Shown here in pieces: positions 46,998 to 59,092 of a stretch of 64,000 nucleotides of DNA; the stretch's first letter is position 1; the number at the start of each line of letters is the position of its first letter. The notes below the pieces were generated by a model. That model ran no database searches. It worked only from the letters and a program-made list of their open reading frames with translations, and was not told the origin of the DNA. Location: contig NC_046683.1 in the NCBI RefSeq assembly GCF_009870125.1, positions 45,895,869 to 45,959,868 on the forward strand, in the 5' to 3' direction. Source of the DNA: Drosophila pseudoobscura. Taxonomy: Eukaryota > Arthropoda > Insecta > Diptera > Drosophilidae. The position numbers were made by a program, and so were the translations under genes.

Positions 46998-49738
46998 GTT
47001 TTTACTCTTCGTCCCTATGGTCTCTGGTCTCTGGTCTTTGGTCCCTGTTCTGGAAAGTAGTTTGAATGGACAGGGACGATAGTCTAGCAGACAATGCTCC
47101 TGCGGCGATCGGGGTCATTGCGGTTTAGGACAGTCTCTGCGGGGAAAGAGATAACCGACTGACTGGTCTGCATAGATGTCATTAGAAGCCTGGTATCAAT
47201 GCTCAATGAAAACATCTTTTGCTGCACTTTTATCGCCAGCATTCGTTGTCCCTACCCTGATTTCTGTGTGGCCCGCATGCACAATCGGATCGTACATTTT
47301 GCCATTTTGTACTGGCCACGACCGAACCGATCTCCAAGGGCCGGGCCGGGCGGAGCAGACATGATTTCTGTATAACGAGAACAATGTTTTTAACGTTCTC
47401 TTCTTTGGGCCACACTGCAGTTGCGCGTCGTTGGCGATCCCCGTTTCTGAAGAGCTTCAGGAGTCGCAAAGGGGGCAGGATGCAAGTGAGGCAAGTACAC
47501 GATGGGGATCGGATCGTGCAAAAGTACAGCGACGGACTGACAGGTGGCGCCGGCGCCGATTTGAATTTAAATATGAGAAGAGAGTGGGATGGGTCATAGT
47601 TCCAGCAAACTCTCATTCTTCGACGCAGACACAATGTTTTTTTGTACATACATATAAGAGAACACAATCTGACACAAAACGTCTCTTGTTTCTCAGCGTA
47701 AACTACGACCTTTTCAATTGGATCTTAATAAATATGTTCGTTCGCTTAACTTATTTCATAACAACCTTTAGAACCGATATAGAACCGATTGATCCGCACT
47801 CGATCCTGACTTTTCTGCTAGTCAATTTTTGACACTTCCCTTATGGAAATTACATATCACAACTTTCTTTTGTCTAATCGTTTTCTAATGGTTTATACAT
47901 TCTGCATATATGTATGCTACAAATTGACAACACATTCATCGTCTACAGGGCTATATCATTACTTATTTTAAGAATACATTCGAGTGTACATACTCGTACA
48001 TATGTATCGTATACAGAGAGAAGGAAATTATTGCCTGACTAAATTGATTCCTATCCTAAGGATGAAGATTAAGAGCAGCCGCTTGTAGTGACACGCCCTC
48101 CAAATGAACACAGTAGCGATGTTAATGTGTTATCCCCGACACGTGGATGAAATTATGTTCCTTAAAGGGCCAGGCATTAGGACGAGTGCCTCCTTGGATA
48201 CACCCCGCAATCAACGTCGATGCCTTGGCCCTGTGCGAGTCTCATAAAATCCAATTGGGGGTAGAAAAATGTGACGCTAACCTAAAATATTTTACGTGGG
48301 TATTTATATTTTTATATACAGTACACTCGTACCTAATATCCCATAAAATTGAGCCACTTTCGTAGCTGAAAAATTGCTAGTATTCGTACAATAAATAAAT
48401 CAGCATATTTTTGGGATGTCAGTGGGATTTCAAGTCACAGCCATCTCTAAAACAAGAAGCCCTTGCTTTCATATCATTTCTCATCTATGGAGGTCTTCCA
48501 GCATACCCCGCTACGAATCAATGGCTGAAAATATTCCCATAATTTGGCCAGAATCAGAATTCATTGTGAAACTGGCGCCATTCAGTGAAAGATCTCTCTG
48601 TACAGAGTCCTTTCCTCTTTCGTACACTCGTAATGGTTTCTTATCGGCGAGACGGTTGTGAATGACAAACTTGTCGCACAATAGCACTGTTGTGGGTCGT
48701 CGACGAGGCACCGTCCAGCCAGCGGGGGGAACAGAACGGGACAGGGCAGGACAGGTCCGGATTACACGGCAGGCAGGTCATCTTGTCTGCAGACCAGACC
48801 CCTGCCCCTGCCCCTGCGTGGTCCAGGTTTCAGGTCCCAGGTCCCACCGACGCGTTACGCTCGCATATCTGTTACAAAGAGTAATGATCGTAATGTAGCA
48901 CAAGTATCTTTAAGATGCATTCGATATTTCAGAATGAACTACCTGTCCGCCTGCCTGGCCTTACCGGCCGGCCACATCCAGTGTGTCGTCGGTCCTGTCA
49001 TCGACACAGCAAAAGGCTAGTTAATCTGAGACGACCTCGATAACGTTTTAGTGCTCAATTTTGATTCTACGCCCTTTGTGGTTTGGGTCTTTACAACTGT
49101 TTATGTCTTTTATGATTTTGTCGTGGCTCTTTCTCTTCCTCTGTATCTGTGTATCTGTGTATCTGTCGCAGTGCCTGTTGGCCTGGACTTGGATTTGGAT
49201 TGGGCTTGGGCCCTGCGGCTTGGGCCCAAAAGACGCTGGCAAGACAAGCCTTTTGGGTTGCTTGTCCTGCCGGTATGGCCTTTACCTTTGTCTCTGCCTC
49301 TGCCTCTGTCTCTGCCCCTGTCACTCCTTCCACTCACCACTCTCGGAGTCAATCCCAAAGCCGTTATGGCTGTAATTTAATATCCTAGCCGGACCGTTTG
49401 CATTGGAGTTTTATTTAATCATGACAGCCGACCGACTTACTTCGGATACAGTGGTTATCGACGAGCGAGCGCTATTGGCGTTACGCCCAGTCGGTGTTTC
49501 ACACTTTGCCCTTGGTCTTAGTCGCCGTCGCTGTGGTACCCACTGTACGGTTGTCTGTTGTCGGCTGTCGGTTGTCGATGTCCTCCATATCCAGGGAGGA
49601 GGCCGCTCTGCTCACATTCGAGAATCCAACTCCGTCTCCGAGTCCAAGTCCGAGTCCGAGTGCGTGCGCGCGGCCATTAAGGTCTCTTCTGGGTCTCTGA
49701 TTTCCTAAATGTCCGAGAGAGAACCTTTGCGTTCGGCG

Positions 49739-49769
49739 TTCGTTCGTTCTTTCGTTCGTTCGTTCGGCT
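49739..49769 (+). repeat. GTTC tetramer array
   Basis: Seven units with one CTTT interruption. Confidence 0.8.
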
Positions 49770-50798
49770 CATTTAAATATTTTATCATCTCTGGGCTGGG
49801 AAGACACTAAAGAGAATTTTATATCTTTTCGGTTCGCTACGTTTTTATCACTCGAATGAACAAAAACATTTGTTACCAATCAGAGTTCTTAATTTTACGG
49901 CCTGTGTGTTTGCGACAAAAGTGCCGCTTCTCGACTCCAGAGACACTGGACACTGGACGCTGGATCGTTTGTCGGCTTTGTCGCAGAAATTAGCCGCGTA
50001 TTCCTTTTTAGAGCTTGTATTGGGAGTGGAGTCCAGTATCTTAATTGGCTTTGATGCTGCGATGGGATGGCTTTTCATAAACGTCAGACCGGACATGTTT
50101 GCATTCCCTCATTCCCGTTCCCGCTCCCGCTCCCTTATTCCCGTACAAGCATCGTACATCTCTGCGAATAAATACGAGTATATCCACACAAATGGAGATT
50201 AGTCACATAAATGATCATAACATAGTTTTATTAATCGAATTTGGATTTATTGAATTGAGAAAAGATTCCAAGCTAATAAAGCTAATGAACTTCTGAGTCG
50301 GAATAAGTATCAGTAGTATATTTATTTTGTACAGCAGAGGAATGGAGGAAGAACTGTAGGAAGCATCTGTAGGAAATTGCAACAAATGACAAATTGTGGC
50401 ATATAAATTGTTCCCCCCTCCCCCCTTAAAGGCAGCGGGGAAACGTCAACTGTTCCTGCCACGGTTGAATATATAGAGCGTTTGCGCTTGCGTTTGTCTT
50501 TGTCTTTTCTTTAAAATTATGTTAACTAGCCAAGAGAGCCAAGAGCCAAGAGCCGATCGAGCAGGGACGCACGAGGGGCATAATTTATTCATACGTCAAA
50601 CAGAATGTCATTCGAAGTCCCCACAAAAATGCACACCCATGCATCCCATACCCATCGTTTGGGATGCACTCGAAAAAATTAGGGGACCAATTCTCCCCGA
50701 AGACGCGAGAGGATAATACTAGGGAAACAGCATTCAATCAACCTTCGATGAAAATACTTTTCTGAGTGTACTTGTAGGCCCATACTCGGGATGATACC

Positions 50799-50834
50799 CA
50801 TGGCCCATGCCCATGCCCATGTCCATGCCCATGC
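50799..50834 (+). repeat. CCCATG hexamer array
   Basis: Five to six units. Confidence 0.8.
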
Positions 50835-51337
50835 ACTGCAATGTCAGACGAGAGAAATGAGCTGAGTGGCCGGGGGGTGGCAGAAAGAGCGACTGTGACA
50901 GCGACTGCGACTGCGAATGACCCTTCGATGGCGGGGAAGTAGCGGCAAACGCAAATAAAATGCAGCATATTGGGAAAATTTCACGGTCTTTTGGCCGCCA
51001 GCGAGCGGCCAACTGGTCATCGGTCGATGGTCAAGTCAAGTCAAGGGCTAATTTATAGAGCGATTCGGTGGGTGTTTGTTTGTTTGTTTTTGTTTGTTCA
51101 TTTCCCTTCACTTCATTTCATTTTATTTCATTTGAGATTCAATTTATGCCCACCGAATGGGAATAGGAAGGGGAAGGGGAATGTGGTGGACGACCGGGGG
51201 GGGGAGAGACGGTAGTGGGAGAGTGCGTAAGGGCCAGGTAAATTGAAAAATGGACATTTGTAGTTAGATATCCATTTACCCACGCCATGCTCTCGGACGT
51301 ACTCGTAAAACAAGGGCTATATATCTATCGAATATAG

Positions 51338-51378
51338 CCCGGGGCTGGGGCTGGGGCTGGGGCCTGGGCTGGGCTGCA
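51338..51378 (+). repeat. GGGGCT array (quadruplex-compatible)
   Basis: Four GGGGCT units plus GGGCT variants: at least six runs of three or more G. Confidence 0.8.
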
Positions 51379-51517
51379 AGTGGTTGATCAGGGTCGACTT
51401 TTCGGCTTAGATAAGCTGCTGCTGGCTGGCGCTCCTGCTCCTGCTTCTGCTTCTGCTCTTGCTATCTCGACAGTGACAGACGGTGTTCAGGGTTAAAGTT
51501 ACTGTCAACTCTGCCAC

Positions 51518-51552
51518 CGGCTCTGGCTCTGGCTGTGGCTGTGGCTCTGGCG
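51518..51552 (+). repeat. GGCTCT/GGCTGT hexamer array
   Basis: Five units, same family as 1114-1173. Confidence 0.8.
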
Positions 51553-52105
51553 CTCTCCTGCCTCTTAGGGGTTGTTTCCGCGTGCGGCTGGGACCCTGTG
51601 CTGGTTTGACATGCAGATGTGACGAGCGCGGATTTGTTTCGTGTATCTTTTTCGCTGTTTTGCTCTGTGACAGGGACAACTTGATTTCTCGTTGGAATGG
51701 ATGCGCTTTCAGGAAAATCCTTTTAGGCCTGTTGTAGTTCCCTTCTCCGTCCCCTGTCCCCCGTCCCCTGCCACGGACTCCGGCTCGGGAGGCGCTGCTC
51801 ACGAGTGCATTTGACACTTTGTACTTGATGGATTACGTTAATTATTGATTAAATGGGCTTGTACTTGTCAGGCGAAAGTAAAATCCATTATGTATTTGAA
51901 TATCGCCTTGGCCCTGGCCTGGCCCAGGCGCGGAAATTAGATTTAAATTTTTTGGGAATTTATAATTTGACATGAACTGGGCGCGCATTTGATGGATGCC
52001 CGCTCGGATGGATGCTTGAATGGATGCTGGGATGGGAGGAGTACAATCACCATCACCATCGCCATCGTCACCGCCACCGCCAAAGGCGCTGAATACGCTG
52101 AAGGG

Positions 52106-52200
52106 TCTCGGTCTCTGTCTCCGTCTCCGTCTCGGTTTTGGTCGCGGTCGCGGTCTTGGTCTCGGTTATGGTCTCGGGAACGAGAACGAGAACGGGAACT
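52106..52200 (+). repeat. TCTCGG/TCCGTC/GGTCGC array ending in GAACGA
   Basis: About fifteen degenerate hexamers in one block. The last 20 bp switch to GAACGA. Confidence 0.8.
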
Positions 52201-52498
52201 TACCTCAATGACATTCCGCTGATGTCGCTCCAAGCGCCAGTTTTCAATAATATATGTATGTATGTATACGAGGAGTACGTACGAGGAGAGGCTGCAACCA
52301 AACGGGTCGTGGAAGAGGCACGGACACGCACTGAAAGCCGGCTGTGGCTCTGGCGATTGAGGAGATAAGGCGAGGCGAGGTCTTTAAGAGATGCCGCGTC
52401 GTTATTTTTCGGTTGTCGCTTCATCTGCTCTGATTAATTCCCTCTGATGAAATGCCGCTGCGGCAGCCACTTGCCTCCGTAGTGGGCCTCTGCCCCTA

Positions 52499-52552
52499 GC
52501 ACTGGCACTGCCCCTGGCACTGGCACTGGCACTGGCACGGGCACTGGCTCTC
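52499..52552 (+). repeat. GGCACT hexamer array
   Basis: Eight units. Confidence 0.85.
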
Positions 52553-53429
52553 GCAGTGTGCGCATTTTTCAAATTAGGTTCGAAGCGAGGAACTTTGATT
52601 TATCGGCCTTCATTCCGACAACAGCACTCTTCCGTCGACGCCATTTTGAGCAAGTGGCGGTGGCCACACAGCGTAGGGTGCAGCAGCAGCAGCAGCAGCT
52701 TCACAAGTTGCACCATTAAAAAGCTCAAAGCTTTGGCTCCGACTGATTTCGGGGAAAGCTGTTTTCGGCTCGTAGTGCATGGCATGGCTCCGATATAGTT
52801 CCCTCGTTTCGTCAACTGAAACTTTGGCGTTGCATGTGGCTGGGAAATTTCCTGCCAAATGGGGCAGCATTTTCCTCGACACGAAAAATTTCCTCGTCGC
52901 CAGCCAGCTGCTGGGCTAATCGTTCGTACGTACTACGTACTCGCTCAAATTTCCCACTATTTTCCCCTGCGCAGCAGCGCTGTCTGCTACTCGTTAGTTA
53001 GGCGCCGCAAAATGGCTGCGCATTTATCTGCGGCCCTTCAGCCATTGGTGCGAGCGAGGCAGCTCTAGTGTCGCAGACAATTCCCCTTCACATCAACAAA
53101 ACAACCACAATACAGGTTTTATGTATTTTTACCTAAAAAAAAATCTGTGCAAAACTTTAACTTTGATATGTGTCTCTCGTCAACAGGAGTCGAGCATTGC
53201 ACAGCCTTGATCCTGCGAAAACATTACAAATCGATTGGAAAATAAATAGCTAAAATAACTACATATTTACATTCATAGAGTACATAGAGTCACGGGAATA
53301 ATAATCAAAACACTTAGCTATGTTTCAGCAAAAACCCTGTTAATCGACTATTTTCCGAAATTTTCAACTGATCTTATTCCTGTCAAGTGGGTTTTTCTAT
53401 CGAAGAAGGATGTCCCAGAATGACGCTTG

Positions 53430-53670
53430 TCGTTGAGGAGCATTTTCACATGGCAACCACATACCATAATTGACACTCCTCCACATTTAATAGTTTTAAC
53501 AGGCTATAATTTGTTTCTTTCTTGGTCTGCCACAATAGGGGTATTAAATATTTTTAATCATTTTGTCTCATCCGAGAAAAGGATATTGCGCCATTAGTTT
53601 ACAGGCCATGTGAATCATCTTCGGCAATGTTCCGGTAGGAAAATCCATTATTGTGGACAATTTTAATGTT
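53430..53670 (-). pseudogene. decayed Tc1/mariner-type transposase fragment
   Basis: Read on the minus strand, 53664-53611 encodes KIVHNNGFSYRNIAEDD, which resembles the helix-turn-helix of Tc1-like transposases. About 20 codons later and in another frame, 53593-53440 encodes W-R-N-I-LFSDETK, then TIKCGGVSIMVCGC. These match the Tc1 landmarks WSDES/T-K (first catalytic Asp) and HGGGSVMVWGC. The segment between HTH and catalytic motif is largely missing, there are at least two in-frame stops and a frameshift, and I see neither the second catalytic Asp nor the Glu. It is a non-functional relic on AT-rich DNA; terminal repeats are not identifiable. Confidence 0.7.
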
Positions 53671-55219
53671 CCTGTATAAATGGGCATTGCTACCATCCTA
53701 AAAGTAGTAACTTTGTCTTGTGTATGTTTTTATATATACAAAAAATACTTAACTAATTACTCGCAGTAGTTTAAAACACAACAACTCTTAACAAAATATA
53801 TTTTTAACTAAATATATGAAATATCGGTAACAACAGTACACTTGGACTTTTCACTTTTATCTTGAAGAGTGCAAACATAAACCAACTTAAAAAAATTATT
53901 GTCAGTTTCAAATAACTGAAATTAGTTATTGTATAGAACTTTTACTGAAACAAAGACAAGGAACGCTATTATAATTTTTCACAGGATGGTATAAATGCGC
54001 AGCTGTGGTATGAAATACTTCAAAAGTAGCAGAACAATAATTTTTGGACCAATTCCATGAATGTTTTGTAACTTTAAGATTACTTTAAGATCTAATTGTT
54101 ACTAAAAAGAGAGCTAGAGGATAGATGTTTTATTTCTCTATCAATCATATTCTTCTGTAGTTTTGAAACTAAATACCCATAAACATTGTCACATATTTAA
54201 ATTCCATTAATTGCAGCTGCGAAAATAGATTTCAAGACATTTCATTTGTTAAAATATTGATCTGCCAAAAGTGGACTCCAGGTTGAGCAGCACTCGAAAA
54301 GCCATATACCGAGAACACATACGAGTATGTCGATAGATACATACAGACGTACATAGACATACTAAAATATTGAAGAACAGAACGAAAATCGAATGGACGT
54401 TCTAAACTTAGAATCCAATTGCTTGATTTTTGTTTGTGGCGCACTTTGATGCTTGATAATTCATTTCCATTTTCATTAGGAAAAGCTGTCATTTAATGGG
54501 GACAGTCGCATCCAAATTGGAGCAATATCCAGCAGCCAGAGATACATTTTGGTTTTGAGAGAATGTGGAAATCTATTATTGAAGCTGGGAAAGAGCACAG
54601 CAAATACATGACAACGAAGTGCACTGCACCAGAAATTTAAGAAAAATCCAGAAGGAGGGTAGCTCTGAGCATTTAGCGTTATTTATTTCATAATCTGCAA
54701 CCACGAAGAACCACTACCATGAACCCCGCACAACCCCTATTTGATCTCAAATATTATAACACAGAATTGATAAGCCGAAATCTGAATACCAGTAGCAATC
54801 CTAGTGGCATTTAACATAGCCCGTGAGCAAAAGCTTAAATATTTTCAAATATTATAATGTTTAAGTATTTATAGCTAAATTAAAAGTATATTTCTCATTG
54901 CAACTGAACCGAATGTAAATAAATAAATAAATTTCCTCTTGTAGAGACTTCATTTTTATAGCTTCCACTCCGTGAGTGACGAAAAGGAATATTTCTAGTA
55001 TGAATATTTCAATTTCAGCATTACCAAAGTATTCTTCTTCAACGTAGTCGAAAAAGGGTCGCTAGAAAATTCTCAACCCCAATTGTGACAGTAAGCGAAC
55101 ATATCTTTAAAAGGATAAAGTTTCTCTGCATATAGGATATGAAGGATATGGGGTAAATTATGTTAAATGAGCTATACGCCTTTGGACATTCGACGCGAAT
55201 TTTTTTTTTGTAACACAAG

Positions 55220-55507
55220 TACACTCAGAGAAAAATGGCATAGTAAAAAGAACCATACCCAACTTAAAATGAAACAAACTGAAATATTCCATTAAGAAGT
55301 CTTTTAATACGGCCCATATTTAATCAAAATATAAAGGGAAATATTTTTAATCGAAATATGAAAATATTTAGTTTAAATAGGAAATATAATTGTTTTAATT
55401 ATAAAATACTTTTCGATCAAATATTTCCACTCTTGAAACAAGTTTATTTGTATACATCGTCCAATCTAATGGTGCCTATTCAATTATTAGGGTTTTTTCC
55501 TCAGGGT
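55220..55507 (+). mobile_element. AT-rich interspersed element, copy D
   Basis: Starts ACACTCAGAGAAAAATGGCA and ends TTTTTTCCTCAGGGTA. The core CCATATTTAATCAAAATATAAA parallels copy A. Shorter (about 290 bp) through internal deletion. GTA flanks both ends, possibly by chance. Confidence 0.55.
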
Positions 55508-56809
55508 ATGGATTTGTAAATCCTTAGACGCTTCTCGCTTATTAGATTAACCATGTACTGTACCCATCCTCTTTTTTGATACAAATGCCAAGATAGTGGT
55601 CAAGAGTGCTGATAAAAGTTGTAAAGGATTGTGTAAGAAGAGCAAAGGTGAATCTAAAGTGATAGAGCAACAGAGTTGTTTACCCGTGCTATTACCATGA
55701 CCGCGATTACATTATAATACCTAGGGTCCTGAAATATTTATACTTTCCCTCCCGTTTCCCTCGTGTACATATGCAAATCCGAAAAAAGGCCACATTGTTC
55801 TCGATTCATCAGAATGTTCAAGCGCTCCAACTATCGCTGCATGAGCCTGGCTAAATGTCTGCTCTAATGACTCCTCATAACAAATTAATGAGTCCACTCT
55901 CGAATATAAGCTGTAGTTTTCCCTGCATGTTCTATCCGGCAACAGCGGTTGCGGTGGTCCTCTCTAATGTTTACACGATACGCCCACAATCTGCGACAAG
56001 AGAATGTGACCGGGACCGGGGCAGGGCCGGGGACGGGGAACGGGAACGAGAACTAGAACCCCCATCCGATGTCACACCGATGTCAGGCCGTAGAAACAAT
56101 GGTAAATCAGAACTAATTTCAGAAGGTCTACCCATCAAAGCTCCGCCCAACCGCTGAATGTTACGGAGTATGTCTAATAGACACCTTACTTGTCATCCAC
56201 CTCCTCCCGCCCCGGAAACACAAGCTTCCAAAGACTGTTATTTAAAGTTTCAAATTTCGGACATTTGTCCGTCACGACCCTGACCAACGGTGGTTGAATG
56301 CTCGAATGGCCGTACGTATGTACATATGTATGTACGTACACACACCCGTATAAGTATATGCAGGAGTGTGTGTCCGCCGACCCGAGGGACGTACGAGTGC
56401 GAATATGCAGGCCTAAGACATAGACATCGACATCGGCATCGGCATCGAGGACAAGCCTTGGGCCGTGGGCCTCGGGGCTCGACCTGGACTGGACCTGGTG
56501 ACAACGAAAGTCCTTGTTTCTAGCAGAATGTAGTTTGTTTGACATCTATTTAAAAGTTTAATCGGATGAGTGTAGTCTGTGCGGTTAGGCTGACCAAAAC
56601 ACAGTGTATTACATAGTCACTGACTTTCCGCATCGGCACCAGACCATACCAGACCAGAACAGAGCAGACCGGCCGACCAGCCGACCAGACGACAGGTGTT
56701 GCAATTTCGGGGTTGAGTCTGAGAACCTGGGGTGAGCGAGCTCCTTTCTTGCTGATGGCTAATAGCAGACGCTCTTTCAACACCAATTAACGTTGATTCG
56801 GTGGAGCCA

Positions 56810-56851
56810 GCAGCGCCAGCAGCGCCAGCAGCGCCAGCAGCGTCAGTCCCG
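56810..56851 (+). repeat. CAGCAGCGC nonamer array
   Basis: Four perfect 9-bp units. Confidence 0.85.
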
Positions 56852-56917
56852 GTCCCACATACCGCATACCACATACGAGTATACTTTCCACATACTATGC
56901 ACAGTCAAAGAAGAAGG

Positions 56918-56966
56918 GCTATGGCTATGGCTATGGCTATGGGTGTGGGCTGTGGGTGTGGGTGAT
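56918..56966 (+). repeat. TATGGC/TGTGGG hexamer array
   Basis: Seven units; third occurrence of TATGGC in the window. Confidence 0.8.
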
Positions 56967-59012
56967 CGGCAGCCTGTCGCCACAACCACTTCATGCTTGA
57001 TCGGACGGACGGCGTGGCGTATCTCCACATCGAAAATTTAATTGCCGTTCTGTGCCCATCCGCCTCTTTTGGCCATCTATCTAGCTGATAGCCCAATTAT
57101 GTACATACACACACGAGCATATGCCGAGACAATTGTCGCATCCACTGGCCAGGGCCTATCTATCGGTCGGTAAGTAATTGTAGGCAAATATTTGTGTTTG
57201 CTCTTTGCCGCTATCTGAGAGAGCGGCAACTTGAAATGCACGAATTTGACACTTTGTCCAAGTATCGGACAACAAGAAGTGGATTCTACTGCTCGGCTCC
57301 ACTGGCTCTGCTGGCTCTACTGGCTATCAATGGAAACAATAGCAACCAACTCTCCGCCCCCTGCACACGGCCATGGCAGTAGTCAAAGCATTGTTCAGTG
57401 CGAAACTTTTAATTAAATGCCTAATAGATGTTTGTCACTCTTGTGCGCCGATTAATAGTTCGATTTTATTCGGTCTCGTGATCTACCGTGTCATGTCCGT
57501 GCGGCCGGCAATTAATTTCCACCCGGCAAGAGGTTTTGTCAAGAACAATCGAGTGTCAGTGCCAGAGCCAGAGCCAGAGCCACCTCCCGATACTCGGTAA
57601 ACTTTCTGCACTTTGAACACTGGCTGGACTGGCCTTTCGTTTGACTAACCGACACCCAGGCGATAAGCTGGCGCCTCGACCCTGTATATCGGGCCAAATA
57701 TGGATGCATAAGAAGATAAATTTAATTTCCTCGGCCCCGCCGATTTTATCGGGCATTTATTTAATTTAATTAATTGAAAAGTGCAGAAAACACCAGCAGT
57801 ATCCAGTTTTTCGGAAGCCGACAAAGGAACTATTGAAGAGCTGGTGAAACTTTTCAGAGTTACCTTCTAGCAAATAGACGTATACGTAGACGTAGACGTG
57901 TACGTGTACTCATTTTCTAGCAATAGGTAGATTCCCTTCCATCAAGAATTGCTTTCACAGATTTTCGGTATTTTTCTCCACACTTATTTTAACCCCGATC
58001 TGAGCAATATGGTGCTCTCGTACACACCTACATATTTATGGGTATTTACCTAGTGAATGGTTGTGGAACGGTCGATCAATTAACTTTGCTGACATCGTTT
58101 AGCGCTGGGGCTTCATTCAGAACGAAATGCAGTTCTTGAATATTTCATTAAATGGGTTCGTTTTTTCTTTCGTTTTGGCTATGTACAGATTCCGATGACG
58201 CTGACGAAAACTTGTACTAATTTTAAAACTTTTAACATATAACAAAATTTTTCGGTATTTACATTGAATGCGTTCTAAAGACTTCTCATATGGTGATTCA
58301 ATGCTCAGTTCTAGAATAATATAGTATTCAAAATTAGTTCAGAATTAGTCTAGAGGTGCTGCCGCTGCTGGTGCCTCTCCAGCTATTGCCACACCGAAAG
58401 TACCACATGTCGCAGGCCTTTTGTGTGTTCGTCAGTTTTGTTCGCGATCACGACCTTCAAAGGCGCGAACTAATTTTCGTGATTACATTACAAAGCCTTT
58501 TGCATGCCAATCGCATGCAAATATGTAATCAAATGAAAGTTCTGGGGGGTCCGACCCCCACAGCAAATCGACAACACACATATCGGGGGCCCATGCCCAT
58601 TGGGCACTGGGCGTTGGTCATTGCCCATGCCCCTGCCTGTCGGAGATCGGACGGAGCAGCGACTGAAATATGATCGGCGATCGCATTTACAAACGCAAAT
58701 GTAATCGTGGAGACTCTGGTGGCTCTGGAGTGCAGCGTTTGCATTTAATTTCCCCAGCCCGGCCCGGCCCGGCCCGTCCAAAGCAGTGCACTGCAGTGCA
58801 GTCGAAAGTGTGCACATTTTTGTTGCTCTTTGGTGGTCCCAATAGCCCATCCGGTCGGTCCGTCCACCAGTCCGCCAGTCCGTCCGTCCGTCCGTGCGGG
58901 GCTATGCCGCGAACCGTTGTCGACGCCCCAGTCGCCAATGCTGTCTACATTGGATTTCCGGCGTGGTGTAAGAATGCCTGCCTTCAATGGCTTTTGCTTA
59001 TGCTAGTGCTTA

Positions 59013-59092
59013 CGATTTGGCTTGGGCTTGGGCATGGGCATGGGCATGGGCTTGGGGTTTTGCCGATGTCGATGCCGATGCCGATGCCGCTT
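59013..59092 (+). repeat. GGGCAT/GGGCTT and GATGCC hexamer arrays
   Basis: Six units at 59019-59058, then GATGCC units at 59065-59090. Confidence 0.8.

Larger units (their letters stand above)
42651..48660. other. intergenic region, AT-rich repeat-poor part
   Basis: No gene is recognised in about 6 kb of AT-rich DNA. It holds a GATG array at 43672, an AAT array at 44302, a small GC-rich island at 44.93-45.0 kb and an 18-bp palindrome at 46980. The lack of hexamer arrays contrasts with both flanks. Confidence 0.5.
48661..53060. other. intergenic region with frequent arrays
   Basis: No gene is recognised. CTCTGC, CCCATG, GGGGCT, TCTCGG and GGCACT arrays recur roughly every 400-600 bp. Confidence 0.5.
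53061..55700. other. AT-rich intergenic segment with mobile-element relics
   Basis: Holds the Tc1-type relic and element copy D. The remainder is AT-rich DNA with no arrays and no recognised gene. Confidence 0.55.

Noticed and set aside
47431..47832. 133-codon plus-strand frame with an Arg-rich stretch
   Set aside because: No similarity recognised, the minus strand is equally open, and there is no codon-level sign of constraint that I can see.
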